A DNA stretch of 64,000 nt, from the NCBI GenBank assembly GCA_034435635.1, contig DAOTWY010000025.1, forward strand, positions 50,680 through 114,679. Reading direction: 5' to 3'. The translations under genes were made by a program, and so were the position numbers. The DNA comes from DAOTWY01 sp003696565. Its GTDB lineage: Bacteria; Chloroflexota; Anaerolineae; Aggregatilineales; Phototrophicaceae. Positions 6,993-14,954 of the stretch are shown piece after piece; position 1 is the first letter of the stretch, and every line of letters starts with the position of its first letter. Under the pieces are notes generated by a model, which was not told the origin of the DNA, made no database searches, and saw only the letters and a program-made list of their open reading frames with translations.

Positions 6993-8603
6993 ATGGAAAT
7001 TCTTGAAACACATATTGACTCAAAACATAGTTATTTTCAAAAGAATGATGCGCATAACCGTGCTTTAGCACAAGAGCTGCGTGAGCGGTTAGCATTAGTG
7101 TATGAAGGTGGTGGTGAAAAATATCAAGCGCGCCACCGTGAGCAAGGTAAGCTATTTGTTCGTGAGCGTGTGGATAAACTATTAGACCCCGGTGCACCGT
7201 TTTTAGAGATTGCGCCATTGGCTGCTTGGGGGATGTACGATAATGGCGCGCCTGCTGCCGGGATTGTCACCGGGATTGGGCGGGTTAGTGGGGTAGAATG
7301 TTTGATCGTCGCCAATGATGCGACCGTCAAAGGTGGGAGTTATTACCCGATGACGGTTAAAAAACATCTACGTGCCCAACAGATCGCACTGGAAAATAAT
7401 CTTCCTTGTATTTATTTGGTGGATAGCGGCGGCGCGTTTTTGCCTATGCAAGATGAAGTTTTTCCAGACGCGGATGATTTTGGACGGATTTTTTATAATC
7501 AGGCGGTGATGAGCGCGGCGGGCATTCCTCAAATCGCCTGTGTGATGGGGTCTTGCACGGCTGGCGGGGCATATGTGCCAGCTATGAGCGACGAAACGGT
7601 GATTGTCAAAGGGACGGGGACGATTTTCCTTGGTGGTCCTCCTTTGGTCAAAGCGGCAACTGGTGAAGAAGTCACAGCGGAAGAATTAGGTGGCGCGTAT
7701 GTTCATACACATCAATCCGGTGTGGCGGATCACTATGCGGAAGATGATGCGCATGCACTGGAACTTGTCCGTGGGATTGTGGCAACACTCAACCGCAAAA
7801 AGCGCATTGATCTAGATATTGCCCCGCCAGAACCACCTCTTTATCCCATTGAAGAGCTTTATGGCATTATCCCTACGACATTTAAAGAAACATATGACGT
7901 GCGTGAGGTGATTGCTCGGCTTGTGGATGGCAGTAAGTTCCGTGAGTTTAAGGCAAATTATGGCACCACATTGGTGACGGGCTTTGCACGGATTGAAGGC
8001 TATCCGGTTGGAATTATTGGCAATAACGGCGTGTTGTTTAGCGAATCTGCTTTAAAGGGAACACACTTTATTGAACTTTGTACGGCTCGTCGTATTCCCT
8101 TGTTATTTTTGCAGAATATCACCGGCTTTATGGTTGGTAAGGATTATGAAGCTGGGGGGATTGCCAAAGATGGCGCGAAGATGGTCCATGCTGTTGCCAA
8201 TGCCAAAGTGCCCAAGTTAACGGTGGTTATTGGGGGGAGCTTTGGAGCGGGGAATTATGGTATGTGTGGGCGCGCTTATAACCCGCGATTTTTGTGGATG
8301 TTACCCAACAGCCGCATTAGTGTGATGGGAGGAGAGCAGGCTGCCAATGTATTACTGACGATTAAGCGCGATCAATTGATCCGTAGTGGACAGCCAGATA
8401 TGACTCCAGAAGAGCAAGAAGCCTTTAAACAACCAATTTTGGAAAAATATGAAAAAGAAGGTAATCCATACTATGCTACTGCACGCTTGTGGGACGATGG
8501 TATTTTAGACCCTATTCAGTTACGGCGTGTGCTAGGGCTGGCATTGAGTGCTTGTTTAAATCAACCCATACAAACAACAACTTACGGCGTGTTCCGTATG
8601 TAA
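6993..8603 (+). CDS. mccB: Acyl-CoA carboxylase beta subunit, methylcrotonyl-CoA carboxylase type
   Basis: 536 residues. Carboxyltransferase subunit that moves CO2 from carboxybiotin to 3-methylcrotonyl-CoA in leucine breakdown. The sequence follows the MCC-beta family closely from end to end: GKLFVRERVDKLLDPG, GVECLIVANDATVKGG, YLVDSGGAFLP, VMGSCTAGGAYVPAM, the second oxyanion region at GGSFGAGNYGMCGRAY, and the terminal GGEQAANVL. These separate it from propionyl-CoA carboxylases. The start ATG is at 6993 with AAAAGG rather far upstream. No biotin carboxylase/BCCP subunit, acyl-CoA dehydrogenase or other leucine-pathway gene is in the window, so its partner must be encoded elsewhere. Confidence 0.92.
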   Translation: MEILETHIDSKHSYFQKNDAHNRALAQELRERLALVYEGGGEKYQARHREQGKLFVRERVDKLLDPGAPFLEIAPLAAWGMYDNGAPAAGIVTGIGRVSGVECLIVANDATVKGGSYYPMTVKKHLRAQQIALENNLPCIYLVDSGGAFLPMQDEVFPDADDFGRIFYNQAVMSAAGIPQIACVMGSCTAGGAYVPAMSDETVIVKGTGTIFLGGPPLVKAATGEEVTAEELGGAYVHTHQSGVADHYAEDDAHALELVRGIVATLNRKKRIDLDIAPPEPPLYPIEELYGIIPTTFKETYDVREVIARLVDGSKFREFKANYGTTLVTGFARIEGYPVGIIGNNGVLFSESALKGTHFIELCTARRIPLLFLQNITGFMVGKDYEAGGIAKDGAKMVHAVANAKVPKLTVVIGGSFGAGNYGMCGRAYNPRFLWMLPNSRISVMGGEQAANVLLTIKRDQLIRSGQPDMTPEEQEAFKQPILEKYEKEGNPYYATARLWDDGILDPIQLRRVLGLALSACLNQPIQTTTYGVFRM

Positions 8604-8731
8604 TCGTGTTCTGTATCGCGTGCAATTTCTAGCCATCGTTTTTGAATAGCCGCAGCAGATGGCTCTTGCTTTCTGCTGTGGTACCACACTAATCCAATCA
8701 TTATGACAATAAATCCCATAACAATACGCAT
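8582..8731 (-). CDS. Possible 49-residue single-pass membrane protein
   Basis: Reading frame of 49 residues starting MRIVMGFIVIMIGLVWYH, a convincing membrane helix, followed by a charged tail (SRKQEPSAAA, then KRWLEIARDTEH). Its 3' end overlaps the end of mccB by 22 bases on the opposite strand. No strong ribosome site is seen (GAGC about 10 nt upstream). The amphipathic order of residues is what one expects of a real small membrane protein rather than a chance frame, but no family is recognised. Confidence 0.4.
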   Translation of the reverse strand: MRIVMGFIVIMIGLVWYHSRKQEPSAAAIQKRWLEIARDTEHDYIRNTP

Positions 8732-8811
8732 GGTTGTTATGCTCCCAAACGCTTTATGTTTAACTTATTTTAGAACATAATTTCTGTTTTTGCAAGTGGG
8801 TTATAGATGAG

Positions 8812-8855
8812 TCCGTTTTGTGTCCGTTTTGTGTCCAAAAGTGACAGACACAAAA
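8812..8855 (+). repeat. 11-nt tandem repeat leading into a 9-bp hairpin
   Basis: TCCGTTTTGTG occurs twice in tandem (8812-8822, 8823-8833), followed by TCC. The second unit contributes TTTTGTGTC (8827-8835), an exact partner of GACACAAAA (8847-8855) across an 11-nt loop. This is the first of two stacked hairpins before the small peptide frame at 8913. Confidence 0.6.
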
Positions 8856-8857
8856 AA

Positions 8858-8905
8858 CTCCTTATGAGATGCTGTGATTGTCGATCAATTACACCTCATA
8901 AGGAG
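8858..8905 (+). promoter_or_regulatory. Perfect 11-bp hairpin that masks a ribosome binding site
   Basis: CTCCTTATGAG (8858-8868) is the exact complement of CTCATAAGGAG (8895-8905), with a 26-nt spacer. The 3' arm contains most of the strong Shine-Dalgarno AAGGAGG (8900-8906) of the peptide frame at 8913. In RNA the stem would close the ribosome site, so translation should depend on something opening it: a ligand, another RNA, a protein, or temperature. Confidence 0.6.
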
Positions 8906-8912
8906 GAAACAC

Positions 8913-8957
8913 ATGAATTTCGGTCATCCACCTTGGCCCACACCGCCAAAATGCTAA
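8913..8957 (+). CDS. Possible 14-residue peptide with ideal ribosome site
   Basis: ATG at 8913, TAA at 8955-8957, giving a 14-residue peptide that begins MNFGHPPW and ends TPPKC. It is rich in Pro, with one Trp and a terminal Cys. AAGGAGG stands 6 nt before the ATG, one of the strongest ribosome sites in the window, which is the main evidence that it is translated. There is no signal peptide. It could be a leader (attenuator) peptide, but no co-directional gene follows: the next gene is convergent. A secreted or signalling peptide is another reading. No family recognised. Confidence 0.4.
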   Translation: MNFGHPPWPTPPKC

Positions 8958-8975
8958 CAAGCACGCCAGCACTGA

Positions 8976-9006
8976 TGAGGGTGGGGCGGGAAACGCTCCG
9001 CCCTCA
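8976..9006. other. Strong GC-rich 13-bp hairpin after the peptide frame
   Basis: TGAGGGTGGGGCG (8976-8988) pairs with CGCTCCGCCCTCA (8994-9006), with two G-T wobbles and loop GGAAA. It has no T run, so it is not a classical terminator, but it could end or stabilise the short plus-strand transcript. Its right arm overlaps the stop codon of the convergent gene at 9004. Confidence 0.55.
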
Positions 9007-10176
9007 GGCGGAAGTTGGGGTTATTTGATGAACAGTGTTATTACGAATATGTTCTTGCAATTGGTGGGCACGGTCAATATTTTTCTTGCGCCAATTACTT
9101 TCTGGTAATGTTTCCAAGTATGCTAATGTTTGGTCTAATCGATTGAGAGCAGAATCATGCCAACCACGCCGCGCTTCATAAAAAGCGATGTTCAATTCTA
9201 AATGAGCTAATTCTTCTTGATTATCCACTTTTTGGAAGGCTTCTTTAGCGGCGAAAAGACTCACCTCAGCTTGTTCCCAATTCCCAAGATACGTATGAGA
9301 TAGCCCAACATATGTATTTGCCAGCCCGATATAATTCTGATTCTCGATTAAATCCCCTTCTCTGGCGGCATCCATCCCCCATTGTATCGCTTCTTCATAT
9401 TTTTCCATGACGAGCAACATGCAGGATTTTGCCAATGAAACACGACAGTGTTGTTTCAAATAATTGGTTTGAGCAAACTCATCTGCTGCCAGCGATAACC
9501 ATTGTGAGCAGGAGACATAATCACCTTTCATCATATAGCCAATATAAACCACATAGGCACTTTGACCGGCTTCTAGATGATTCCCGATTGGATGATAGTA
9601 ATGATATGCTAACTCACCTAGGCGAATCGTCCGGTCTGCATCATCACGATACATATAGATATATGCCAATATCTGATAAAGCTTGGCATTTAAATCTGGT
9701 TGATTGATCATCCTGGCGAACTCGATGATCTCTTGTACCAATTTTTCATCCAGTTTGTTGACGCGGTTAAAATATTTACCAACCAGAATAATCAGATAAA
9801 TTTCCAACACCTGGGTATGATGGGTGAGGATACGCTTGCGGCGGATGGTCTTGGTGGGTAGTTGTTTGGGGGCGATACTCTTTTGAAAGATGAAATCGCT
9901 CGCATATTCAATCGTCGCTTTGCCATCAAAACCGTTAGTGAAAAAATAAGGGGAGTGCCGGAAGGCGTATTCAGTTAAACGTCCCCATCGCTTAAAATCC
10001 GGATGCGAAACAAGTTTTGGTAATAGTAAAAGCAGGCTTTCTGCTGCTTGTTCCCAAGTTTCACTGTTTTCAATTAGATACCGAATTGAATCAAAGGCTT
10101 CTTCTCGATTGGCTTCTAACCAGTCTGCGTCTTGTCGTTTTTCAGGTATTTGCTCAATGAGGGTTTCATTTATCAT
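9004..10176 (-). CDS. TPR-like helical-repeat protein, full-length copy
   Basis: 390 residues, soluble, almost entirely helical. The C-terminal ~260 residues carry tetratricopeptide-like helix pairs (for example KLYQILAYIYMYRDDADRTI, GLANTYVGLSHTYLGNWEQA). The N-terminal ~110 residues include a basic block near 98-120 (LPTKTIRRKRILTHHTQVLE) that is nearly identical in the neighbouring paralogue. No HTH, catalytic or membrane segment is recognised. TPR proteins of this size serve as protein- or peptide-binding regulators; that role here is inference. It is followed (convergently) by the 14-residue peptide frame and preceded by the shortened paralogue. Confidence 0.62.
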   Translation of the reverse strand: MINETLIEQIPEKRQDADWLEANREEAFDSIRYLIENSETWEQAAESLLLLLPKLVSHPDFKRWGRLTEYAFRHSPYFFTNGFDGKATIEYASDFIFQKSIAPKQLPTKTIRRKRILTHHTQVLEIYLIILVGKYFNRVNKLDEKLVQEIIEFARMINQPDLNAKLYQILAYIYMYRDDADRTIRLGELAYHYYHPIGNHLEAGQSAYVVYIGYMMKGDYVSCSQWLSLAADEFAQTNYLKQHCRVSLAKSCMLLVMEKYEEAIQWGMDAAREGDLIENQNYIGLANTYVGLSHTYLGNWEQAEVSLFAAKEAFQKVDNQEELAHLELNIAFYEARRGWHDSALNRLDQTLAYLETLPESNWRKKNIDRAHQLQEHIRNNTVHQITPTSA

Positions 10177-10256
10177 AACGAAATTTCTTTACTAAATAAA
10201 CAGCTTAAACAAATTATAAAATTAATCATCAGTAAACACAATGAAAAAAGTAATTA

Positions 10257-10994
10257 TTACGTACAGTTTTTGTTAGAATATTGCGTTTGTTTAAAGGCTG
10301 CCGCTGCAACATCTGCCCAAGATTGTGCGGTTTGTGGTTGGTTTAGCTTGGTATATCCCAAAGAAACAGCGCACGCACTCTGGGCAATTTCCAGGTCATC
10401 TTTTTTTGCTTGATAGTAGTGATAGGCTAATTCGCCTAAGCGGATAGCATGGTGCCCTTCACCGGCGTAGGCGTAAATATAAGCTAGAATTTGATATAAC
10501 TTTGCGTTAATTTGGGGGGCATTAATTGCTCGAGCAAACTCAAGTATATCTTGGACGAGGCGTTCATCTAAATCATGAGGATGTTTAAAGTATTTTGCCG
10601 CCAATAGCATGAGATACATCTCTAAAACCTGTGTGTGGTGCGTCAATAATCTTTTGCGTCTGACGGTTTTGGTGGGTAATTGTTTGGGGGCTTCACTTTT
10701 TTGAAAGATAAACTTTCCAACATATGGCTCGGTTGTTTCGCCATCGAACCCATTAGAGGCATAAAATGGTGTTATCTTAAAAACCGCTTCGGTGAGTCTA
10801 CCCCATTGCTTAAATGTTGGATGTTTAACTAAAACGGGTAATAGATAAATCAATATATCTGCTGCTGGCTCCCACTGGTTATCTAGCAGCAAGGTTTTGG
10901 CAGCATCAAATGCTTGTTGACGATTTTCCTCTAGCCAGGCAGGGTCTGTCCGACGGTGAGGTATTTGTTCAATGAGCTGTGTATAGTCAGACAT
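10257..10994 (-). CDS. Paralogue of the 9004 TPR-like protein, C-terminally cut short
   Basis: 245 residues that align with the first ~245 of the 390-residue neighbour: IEQIP, GRLTE, SNGFDGE, QLPTKTVRRKRLLTHHTQVL, INAKLYQILAYIYAY and GELAYHYY are shared. It stops right after the position matching a conserved Cys (NKNC-T-stop against KQHC-R in the full copy), so about 145 residues of C-terminal repeats are missing. The 80 bases between the two genes are AT-rich with no remnant that I can see. It may be a truncated but working version, since the N-terminal block is intact, or a decaying copy. The pair probably arose by tandem duplication. Confidence 0.6.
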   Translation of the reverse strand: MSDYTQLIEQIPHRRTDPAWLEENRQQAFDAAKTLLLDNQWEPAADILIYLLPVLVKHPTFKQWGRLTEAVFKITPFYASNGFDGETTEPYVGKFIFQKSEAPKQLPTKTVRRKRLLTHHTQVLEMYLMLLAAKYFKHPHDLDERLVQDILEFARAINAPQINAKLYQILAYIYAYAGEGHHAIRLGELAYHYYQAKKDDLEIAQSACAVSLGYTKLNQPQTAQSWADVAAAAFKQTQYSNKNCT

Positions 10995-11170
10995 AAACTC
11001 AACTTCCTACAAGATAATAGCTTTTCTTAAATTATAACACTTTGTACATAAGATAAAAAATAAATAACAAGTTTTTTGTTCCATAAAATTTATGGTAATA
11101 GATTATTTCTTATAGCACCTTTTATACACTGCTTATAAAGATTACGCAATATAAACTTTAGAATTATAAA

Positions 11171-11197
11171 GGGGATAACTCCATGCAGATTATCCCC
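11171..11197 (-). terminator. Terminator-like hairpin after the RPxGW protein gene
   Basis: GGGGATAA (11171-11178) and TTATCCCC (11190-11197) form a perfect 8-bp stem. On the minus strand it is followed by a short T-rich stretch (TTTATAATT). It lies 31 bases past the stop of the gene at 11228. Confidence 0.6.
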
Positions 11198-11227
11198 AAG
11201 ATTTGTTTACGTTAAAGTACTGATGAT

Positions 11228-12988
11228 CTAACGGATGGTTGGGTCACTAATCCAAATGTCAGGTGAAACATAATTCACCCCCTCAATAACAAAACTAGAA
11301 CTGTAGCCATAAGGCATCTCATAAACATTCAACCCCTGGAATTGTGAGATGACTGGCTTATTGACACCCAGGTTGTTATCGAATACACGGACAACCGGCT
11401 CGCATGAAATTTGTGCTGGTTCGGCGCAAATTTCCAGAGCGACTTGTACCACGCCCAAATCCACCCGATCAAGCAAATAGGTCACCCGGATGTGATTCCA
11501 TGAGACTTGTGTACGCCCTTCTTCTCTAATCTGATCTGCGCTTGGGGGAGGTGCCACCGGTGTTGTGCCATCTCCGCGTAATAACGCAACCAACGGACCG
11601 TCGTTTGTGGGGGTTGGTGTGGGTCCTGGTCCATTACACCAAAGTGTTTCACAAAAGGTTAGCGGGCGTACGCCTTCTAGCGTTGGTAAGCGGGCATAAA
11701 TATCCGGGTCAAGCGTTGTCCAACGACGATCAACATATAGACCGAACCCGTCACCAGTTACAAACATCATGTTAGATTCGCCGTAGTTTCGATACCACGC
11801 CCGAAATTCTGTACCACGTGGCATGATGCCCATATATTGCGTTGCACCGACATCCAGATATGAAAACGCATTTAACGATTCCGCGCTAAATTCGCGATCT
11901 GCGGCATCTTCAATATCTTCTTCTGTTGGCTGGGGCGGGTTTTCCGTCAGGCTGTTGACTGTAAAATCCACAATATTGCAAAAATCAGAGGCGTTTTGCA
12001 GTGTTTCATCAATAGTGAAGCCATAGTTGATTTGTGCAATGAAGGTTAGTGCCTGTGTGGCTGGTTCACACCGATTGAGAGGGTCTTCTCCTTGCCAGCC
12101 AAATGGACGAACATCTTCACCGAGTAATGTATCTGCCAATAACTCTAAGTTGAAGCGCAAATTACGATAGGCTGCTGCTAATGAATCCGGTACAAAAAAC
12201 ACCCAACCTGGTGGACGTTGATCCCGTCCGATTTGGGTATCTGCTAAATTGTTTAGATCAGCGTTGAGATCATCAGCTAAAGTTGGGCTGTTTTCGTCAT
12301 CACCTTGTGACCATGTCCAGCCGATTGGACGGGTAGATAACCCTAGCACCTCATCTGCCAAACGTTCCAGATCACCACGCACGGCTAACACTTGTTGGGG
12401 CAATTGCGCTGAGTCGGCTGGGGTTCCCGTGCCTGGAGCGGAAAAAATAATGTTGACCAGATCATTCTCAATTTCCTGCCGTAGTGCTTCACAATAATTA
12501 AAGACATTATCAGCAGTATCTGGCTGTGTATTATAAATTTCATCCAACAGACGCACCAAATTTTGAATTGTGCGGTCACAGCGATAAATAGGCGGCGCGC
12601 CATTCCAACCAGGAGGACGTATCCGCTCTCCAAAAACAGTATCCGCGGCAACTTCTAGATCATGCCGGACATTACGCGCTAATAGCTCTTGATTGCCAGA
12701 TGTCGCCCCGAACCAGTCCGGCGGGCGGGTATTAGCTCCATAAATTTGTTCAGCCAACAGCTCATTGTCAAACCATAAGTCCACCACGATGGTTGGGGAC
12801 TCTAGGTCAGTATTGAATGTCCAACCATCTGGACGCACGCCTTCACCAAGTTGTTCATTGGCTAGCAGTTCTAAATCCTGCCGCGCTTGTAAAATGAATA
12901 ATTGAAATAAATTGGCTTGGCGGTTTGGGATTGCCCACACTGCTGTGCCAAAAATTAACAGCATCACCAACATAACCAGACGACGCAT
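11228..12988 (-). CDS. Secreted protein with six RPxGW repeats
   Basis: 586 residues from the ATG at 12988, chosen for the GAGGAAA ribosome site 5 nt upstream. A signal peptide (MRRLVMLVMLLIFGTAVWA) marks export. The mature protein has six copies of a ~22-residue helical unit with consensus DLExLADxxxGxxxRPxGW. They are arranged as two triplets: repeats 1-3 and 4-6 are each followed by a ~45-residue segment opening (Y/N)RC and holding a second Cys, so the block was itself duplicated. A different C-terminal region follows, with an SH3-like stretch (MPRGTEFRAWYRNY..) and a Pro/Thr linker (PGPTPTPT). No enzyme motif is seen. Function is unknown; a surface or periplasmic binding role is plausible. 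Confidence 0.7.
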   Translation of the reverse strand: MRRLVMLVMLLIFGTAVWAIPNRQANLFQLFILQARQDLELLANEQLGEGVRPDGWTFNTDLESPTIVVDLWFDNELLAEQIYGANTRPPDWFGATSGNQELLARNVRHDLEVAADTVFGERIRPPGWNGAPPIYRCDRTIQNLVRLLDEIYNTQPDTADNVFNYCEALRQEIENDLVNIIFSAPGTGTPADSAQLPQQVLAVRGDLERLADEVLGLSTRPIGWTWSQGDDENSPTLADDLNADLNNLADTQIGRDQRPPGWVFFVPDSLAAAYRNLRFNLELLADTLLGEDVRPFGWQGEDPLNRCEPATQALTFIAQINYGFTIDETLQNASDFCNIVDFTVNSLTENPPQPTEEDIEDAADREFSAESLNAFSYLDVGATQYMGIMPRGTEFRAWYRNYGESNMMFVTGDGFGLYVDRRWTTLDPDIYARLPTLEGVRPLTFCETLWCNGPGPTPTPTNDGPLVALLRGDGTTPVAPPPSADQIREEGRTQVSWNHIRVTYLLDRVDLGVVQVALEICAEPAQISCEPVVRVFDNNLGVNKPVISQFQGLNVYEMPYGYSSSFVIEGVNYVSPDIWISDPTIR

Positions 12989-13072
12989 GGTTGTTTCCTC
13001 ATAATCTCTGTTTTGAATCAAATCCTGCGCTGATTATAGCACGTTGGAGAGATCGGGCATAATGGGTACAAG

Positions 13073-13173
13073 GGGGTATATGTGGTGATTGCCAAGATAT
13101 ACCCCTGACGAGGGTAGTCACTCCATCAATGAGCGTTTATATACGCTAAAATTAGCTCTACTGATGGGGTGAC
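13073..13173. other. Intergenic region with nested inverted repeats
   Basis: GGGGTATAT (13073-13081)/ATATACCCC (13097-13105) is a perfect 9-bp pair. Next to it GTCACTCCATCA (13117-13128) pairs with TGATGGGGTGAC (13162-13173), 12 bp with one wobble, enclosing an inner AGCGT/ACGCT hairpin (13132-13147). It lies between the stop of the 13204 gene and the start of the 12988 gene on the same strand, so it may terminate one transcript or shape the leader of the next. Confidence 0.5.
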
Positions 13174-13203
13174 CAACGTTAGCTTTTGATATACGTTTTA
13201 AGG

Positions 13204-14676
13204 TTACCGGGTGACGAACTCAATTTGCATGTCCTCTGTGCAGCTTGTATCTAGTGGCTCACCTGGATTTGTTAGGAAATCAACGGCGACGCGGGTGCCA
13301 CATAACGAGAAGATTGCGCCATGACCCGTTGCGGGGAACACCACATGTTCTGCATTTGGTAAGGATGCAGCGACCATATCGCCATAAGCTGGGGGCGTAA
13401 TCGGATCATATTCACCAGACATCAATAACGTAGGAACATCAACCGTCACTGGATCATCAGTATATGCGTCGAGTTGTGGCACATTCCACAGGGCACAACT
13501 TTCTGGTATCGTATCGACCTCAAACGCATGTTGTAGTGCAGGATGGATATTTTCTAAATCAATTTGGTCGTAGTCTGCATCTTCTGCACATAGCACAGCG
13601 TTATACATGCCACTGGCTAACGAAAAATCAAAGTCAAAAATGGTCACCAGTAACGATAGGATTTGATAATCTCCGTCACGAATAGCGAAAATTAAGTTTG
13701 GTAACACCGGTAAGAACTCACTGACATACAGCGATTGAAATAACTTGCCGATCAGGTCATCCCCATTGAATGAAATATCGAGTTGCTGCGTTGGGTTGAG
13801 GTAATTATCCCAAGCAGAAAATGTCACTGGATTCTCATTTAATTCTGCCACGAGGTTATAAAATTCGTTTTCCAAATCCGGGTAGGCGTTGGAGCAGGCT
13901 TCATCGGCGGCGCACGCTGCAAACAGTTTATCAAAAGCACGCTGCGCGGTTTGTGCGACTTGCTCAACAAAATCTAATTCCAGCGGCACCACTGCATCCA
14001 AAATAACACTACGCAGCGTTTCAGGATAATCGCGCATATAATGCTGCGCTAACATTGTCCCATAAGAAACGCCATACAGATTGATCTGATCGTAGCCGAG
14101 TGCTTGCCGTACAGCGTTGATGTCTGCTGCGTTTTCTAGGCTGTTGAATGCACCAAAGTCGATCCCTTCCGCAGTTAATCGGTTATAACAAGCGGTTTCT
14201 GCGGCTTGATATAAGGGTAAGAATGCCTCAACGGGGATGTCTTCGCCAATTGTATCAAAGGTCAGGTCTTGCATTTCTGTGCAGGATAGCACCGGATTCG
14301 CAAATAATGTTCCCCGTTGTTCAATCAACACCACATCCCCCAGTGCTAAAGTGCCATCGCCCAGCATCAAATCCGTAAAAACTGGGACGAAAGATTCCAC
14401 TACAGAGCCACCTGGTCCGCCTTGCACGACAAACAACGGCTCACCTGGCGTGTCATTGGTGGATGGGATGATAACTACAAATACCTGAATGGTGTTCCCA
14501 TCTGGTTGAGCGTGGTATTCTGGCACGGTAACATAGCCGCACGTAATTCCTAGCCGTTCTATGGCACGCGCATCGATAACCTCTGGGCAAGTAGTGGGTT
14601 CAAACGTCTCATTTTGTGCGGCGATTGGCATAACACTCAACATCACCAATAGACCTAGTAGTATTTTTTTTATCAT
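13204..14676 (-). CDS. Secreted alpha/beta hydrolase, TAP-type peptidase family
   Basis: 490 residues with a signal peptide (about 1-20, ending PIAAQ). Alpha/beta-hydrolase fold: oxyanion motif VVQGGPGGS, nucleophile elbow GVSYGT, acid in SGEYDPITP and catalytic His in ATGHGA. This is the layout of tripeptidyl aminopeptidase/proline iminopeptidase relatives with a TAP-like C-terminal region. Several Cys in the mature part fit an exported, disulfide-bonded protein. AGGAG precedes the ATG. It probably removes N-terminal residues from peptides outside the cytoplasm; exact specificity is unknown. No operon partner is clear: the next gene on the strand is 215 bases away. Confidence 0.85.
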   Translation of the reverse strand: MIKKILLGLLVMLSVMPIAAQNETFEPTTCPEVIDARAIERLGITCGYVTVPEYHAQPDGNTIQVFVVIIPSTNDTPGEPLFVVQGGPGGSVVESFVPVFTDLMLGDGTLALGDVVLIEQRGTLFANPVLSCTEMQDLTFDTIGEDIPVEAFLPLYQAAETACYNRLTAEGIDFGAFNSLENAADINAVRQALGYDQINLYGVSYGTMLAQHYMRDYPETLRSVILDAVVPLELDFVEQVAQTAQRAFDKLFAACAADEACSNAYPDLENEFYNLVAELNENPVTFSAWDNYLNPTQQLDISFNGDDLIGKLFQSLYVSEFLPVLPNLIFAIRDGDYQILSLLVTIFDFDFSLASGMYNAVLCAEDADYDQIDLENIHPALQHAFEVDTIPESCALWNVPQLDAYTDDPVTVDVPTLLMSGEYDPITPPAYGDMVAASLPNAEHVVFPATGHGAIFSLCGTRVAVDFLTNPGEPLDTSCTEDMQIEFVTR

Positions 14677-14954
14677 GCTTATCTTCTCCTAAAACGTGAT
14701 TAGATACTCGATAGTTGTTGTTGATTATGTCAACTTTAGTTATGGGCGGGTGGTGCTTTGCATCAAATCCATTCCATAATATTTTGCTATAGTTTGACTT
14801 TTCCATTATAGTGGGTTTTATGTGTAATGTGCAAAACAGTACATAAACAACAGCAACTCTATGACATTACGTCCAAAATGTAAAAAAGTTGTGATGTTTT
14901 TACGCTATAATGGATAATTAATTACGAAAAATAATACGTGGAGGTTGTGATCCC

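Noticed and set aside
8807..9028. 73-codon frame on the plus strand
   Set aside because: It runs through two hairpins, has no ribosome site and no family features; the 14-codon frame with AAGGAGG is the better candidate.
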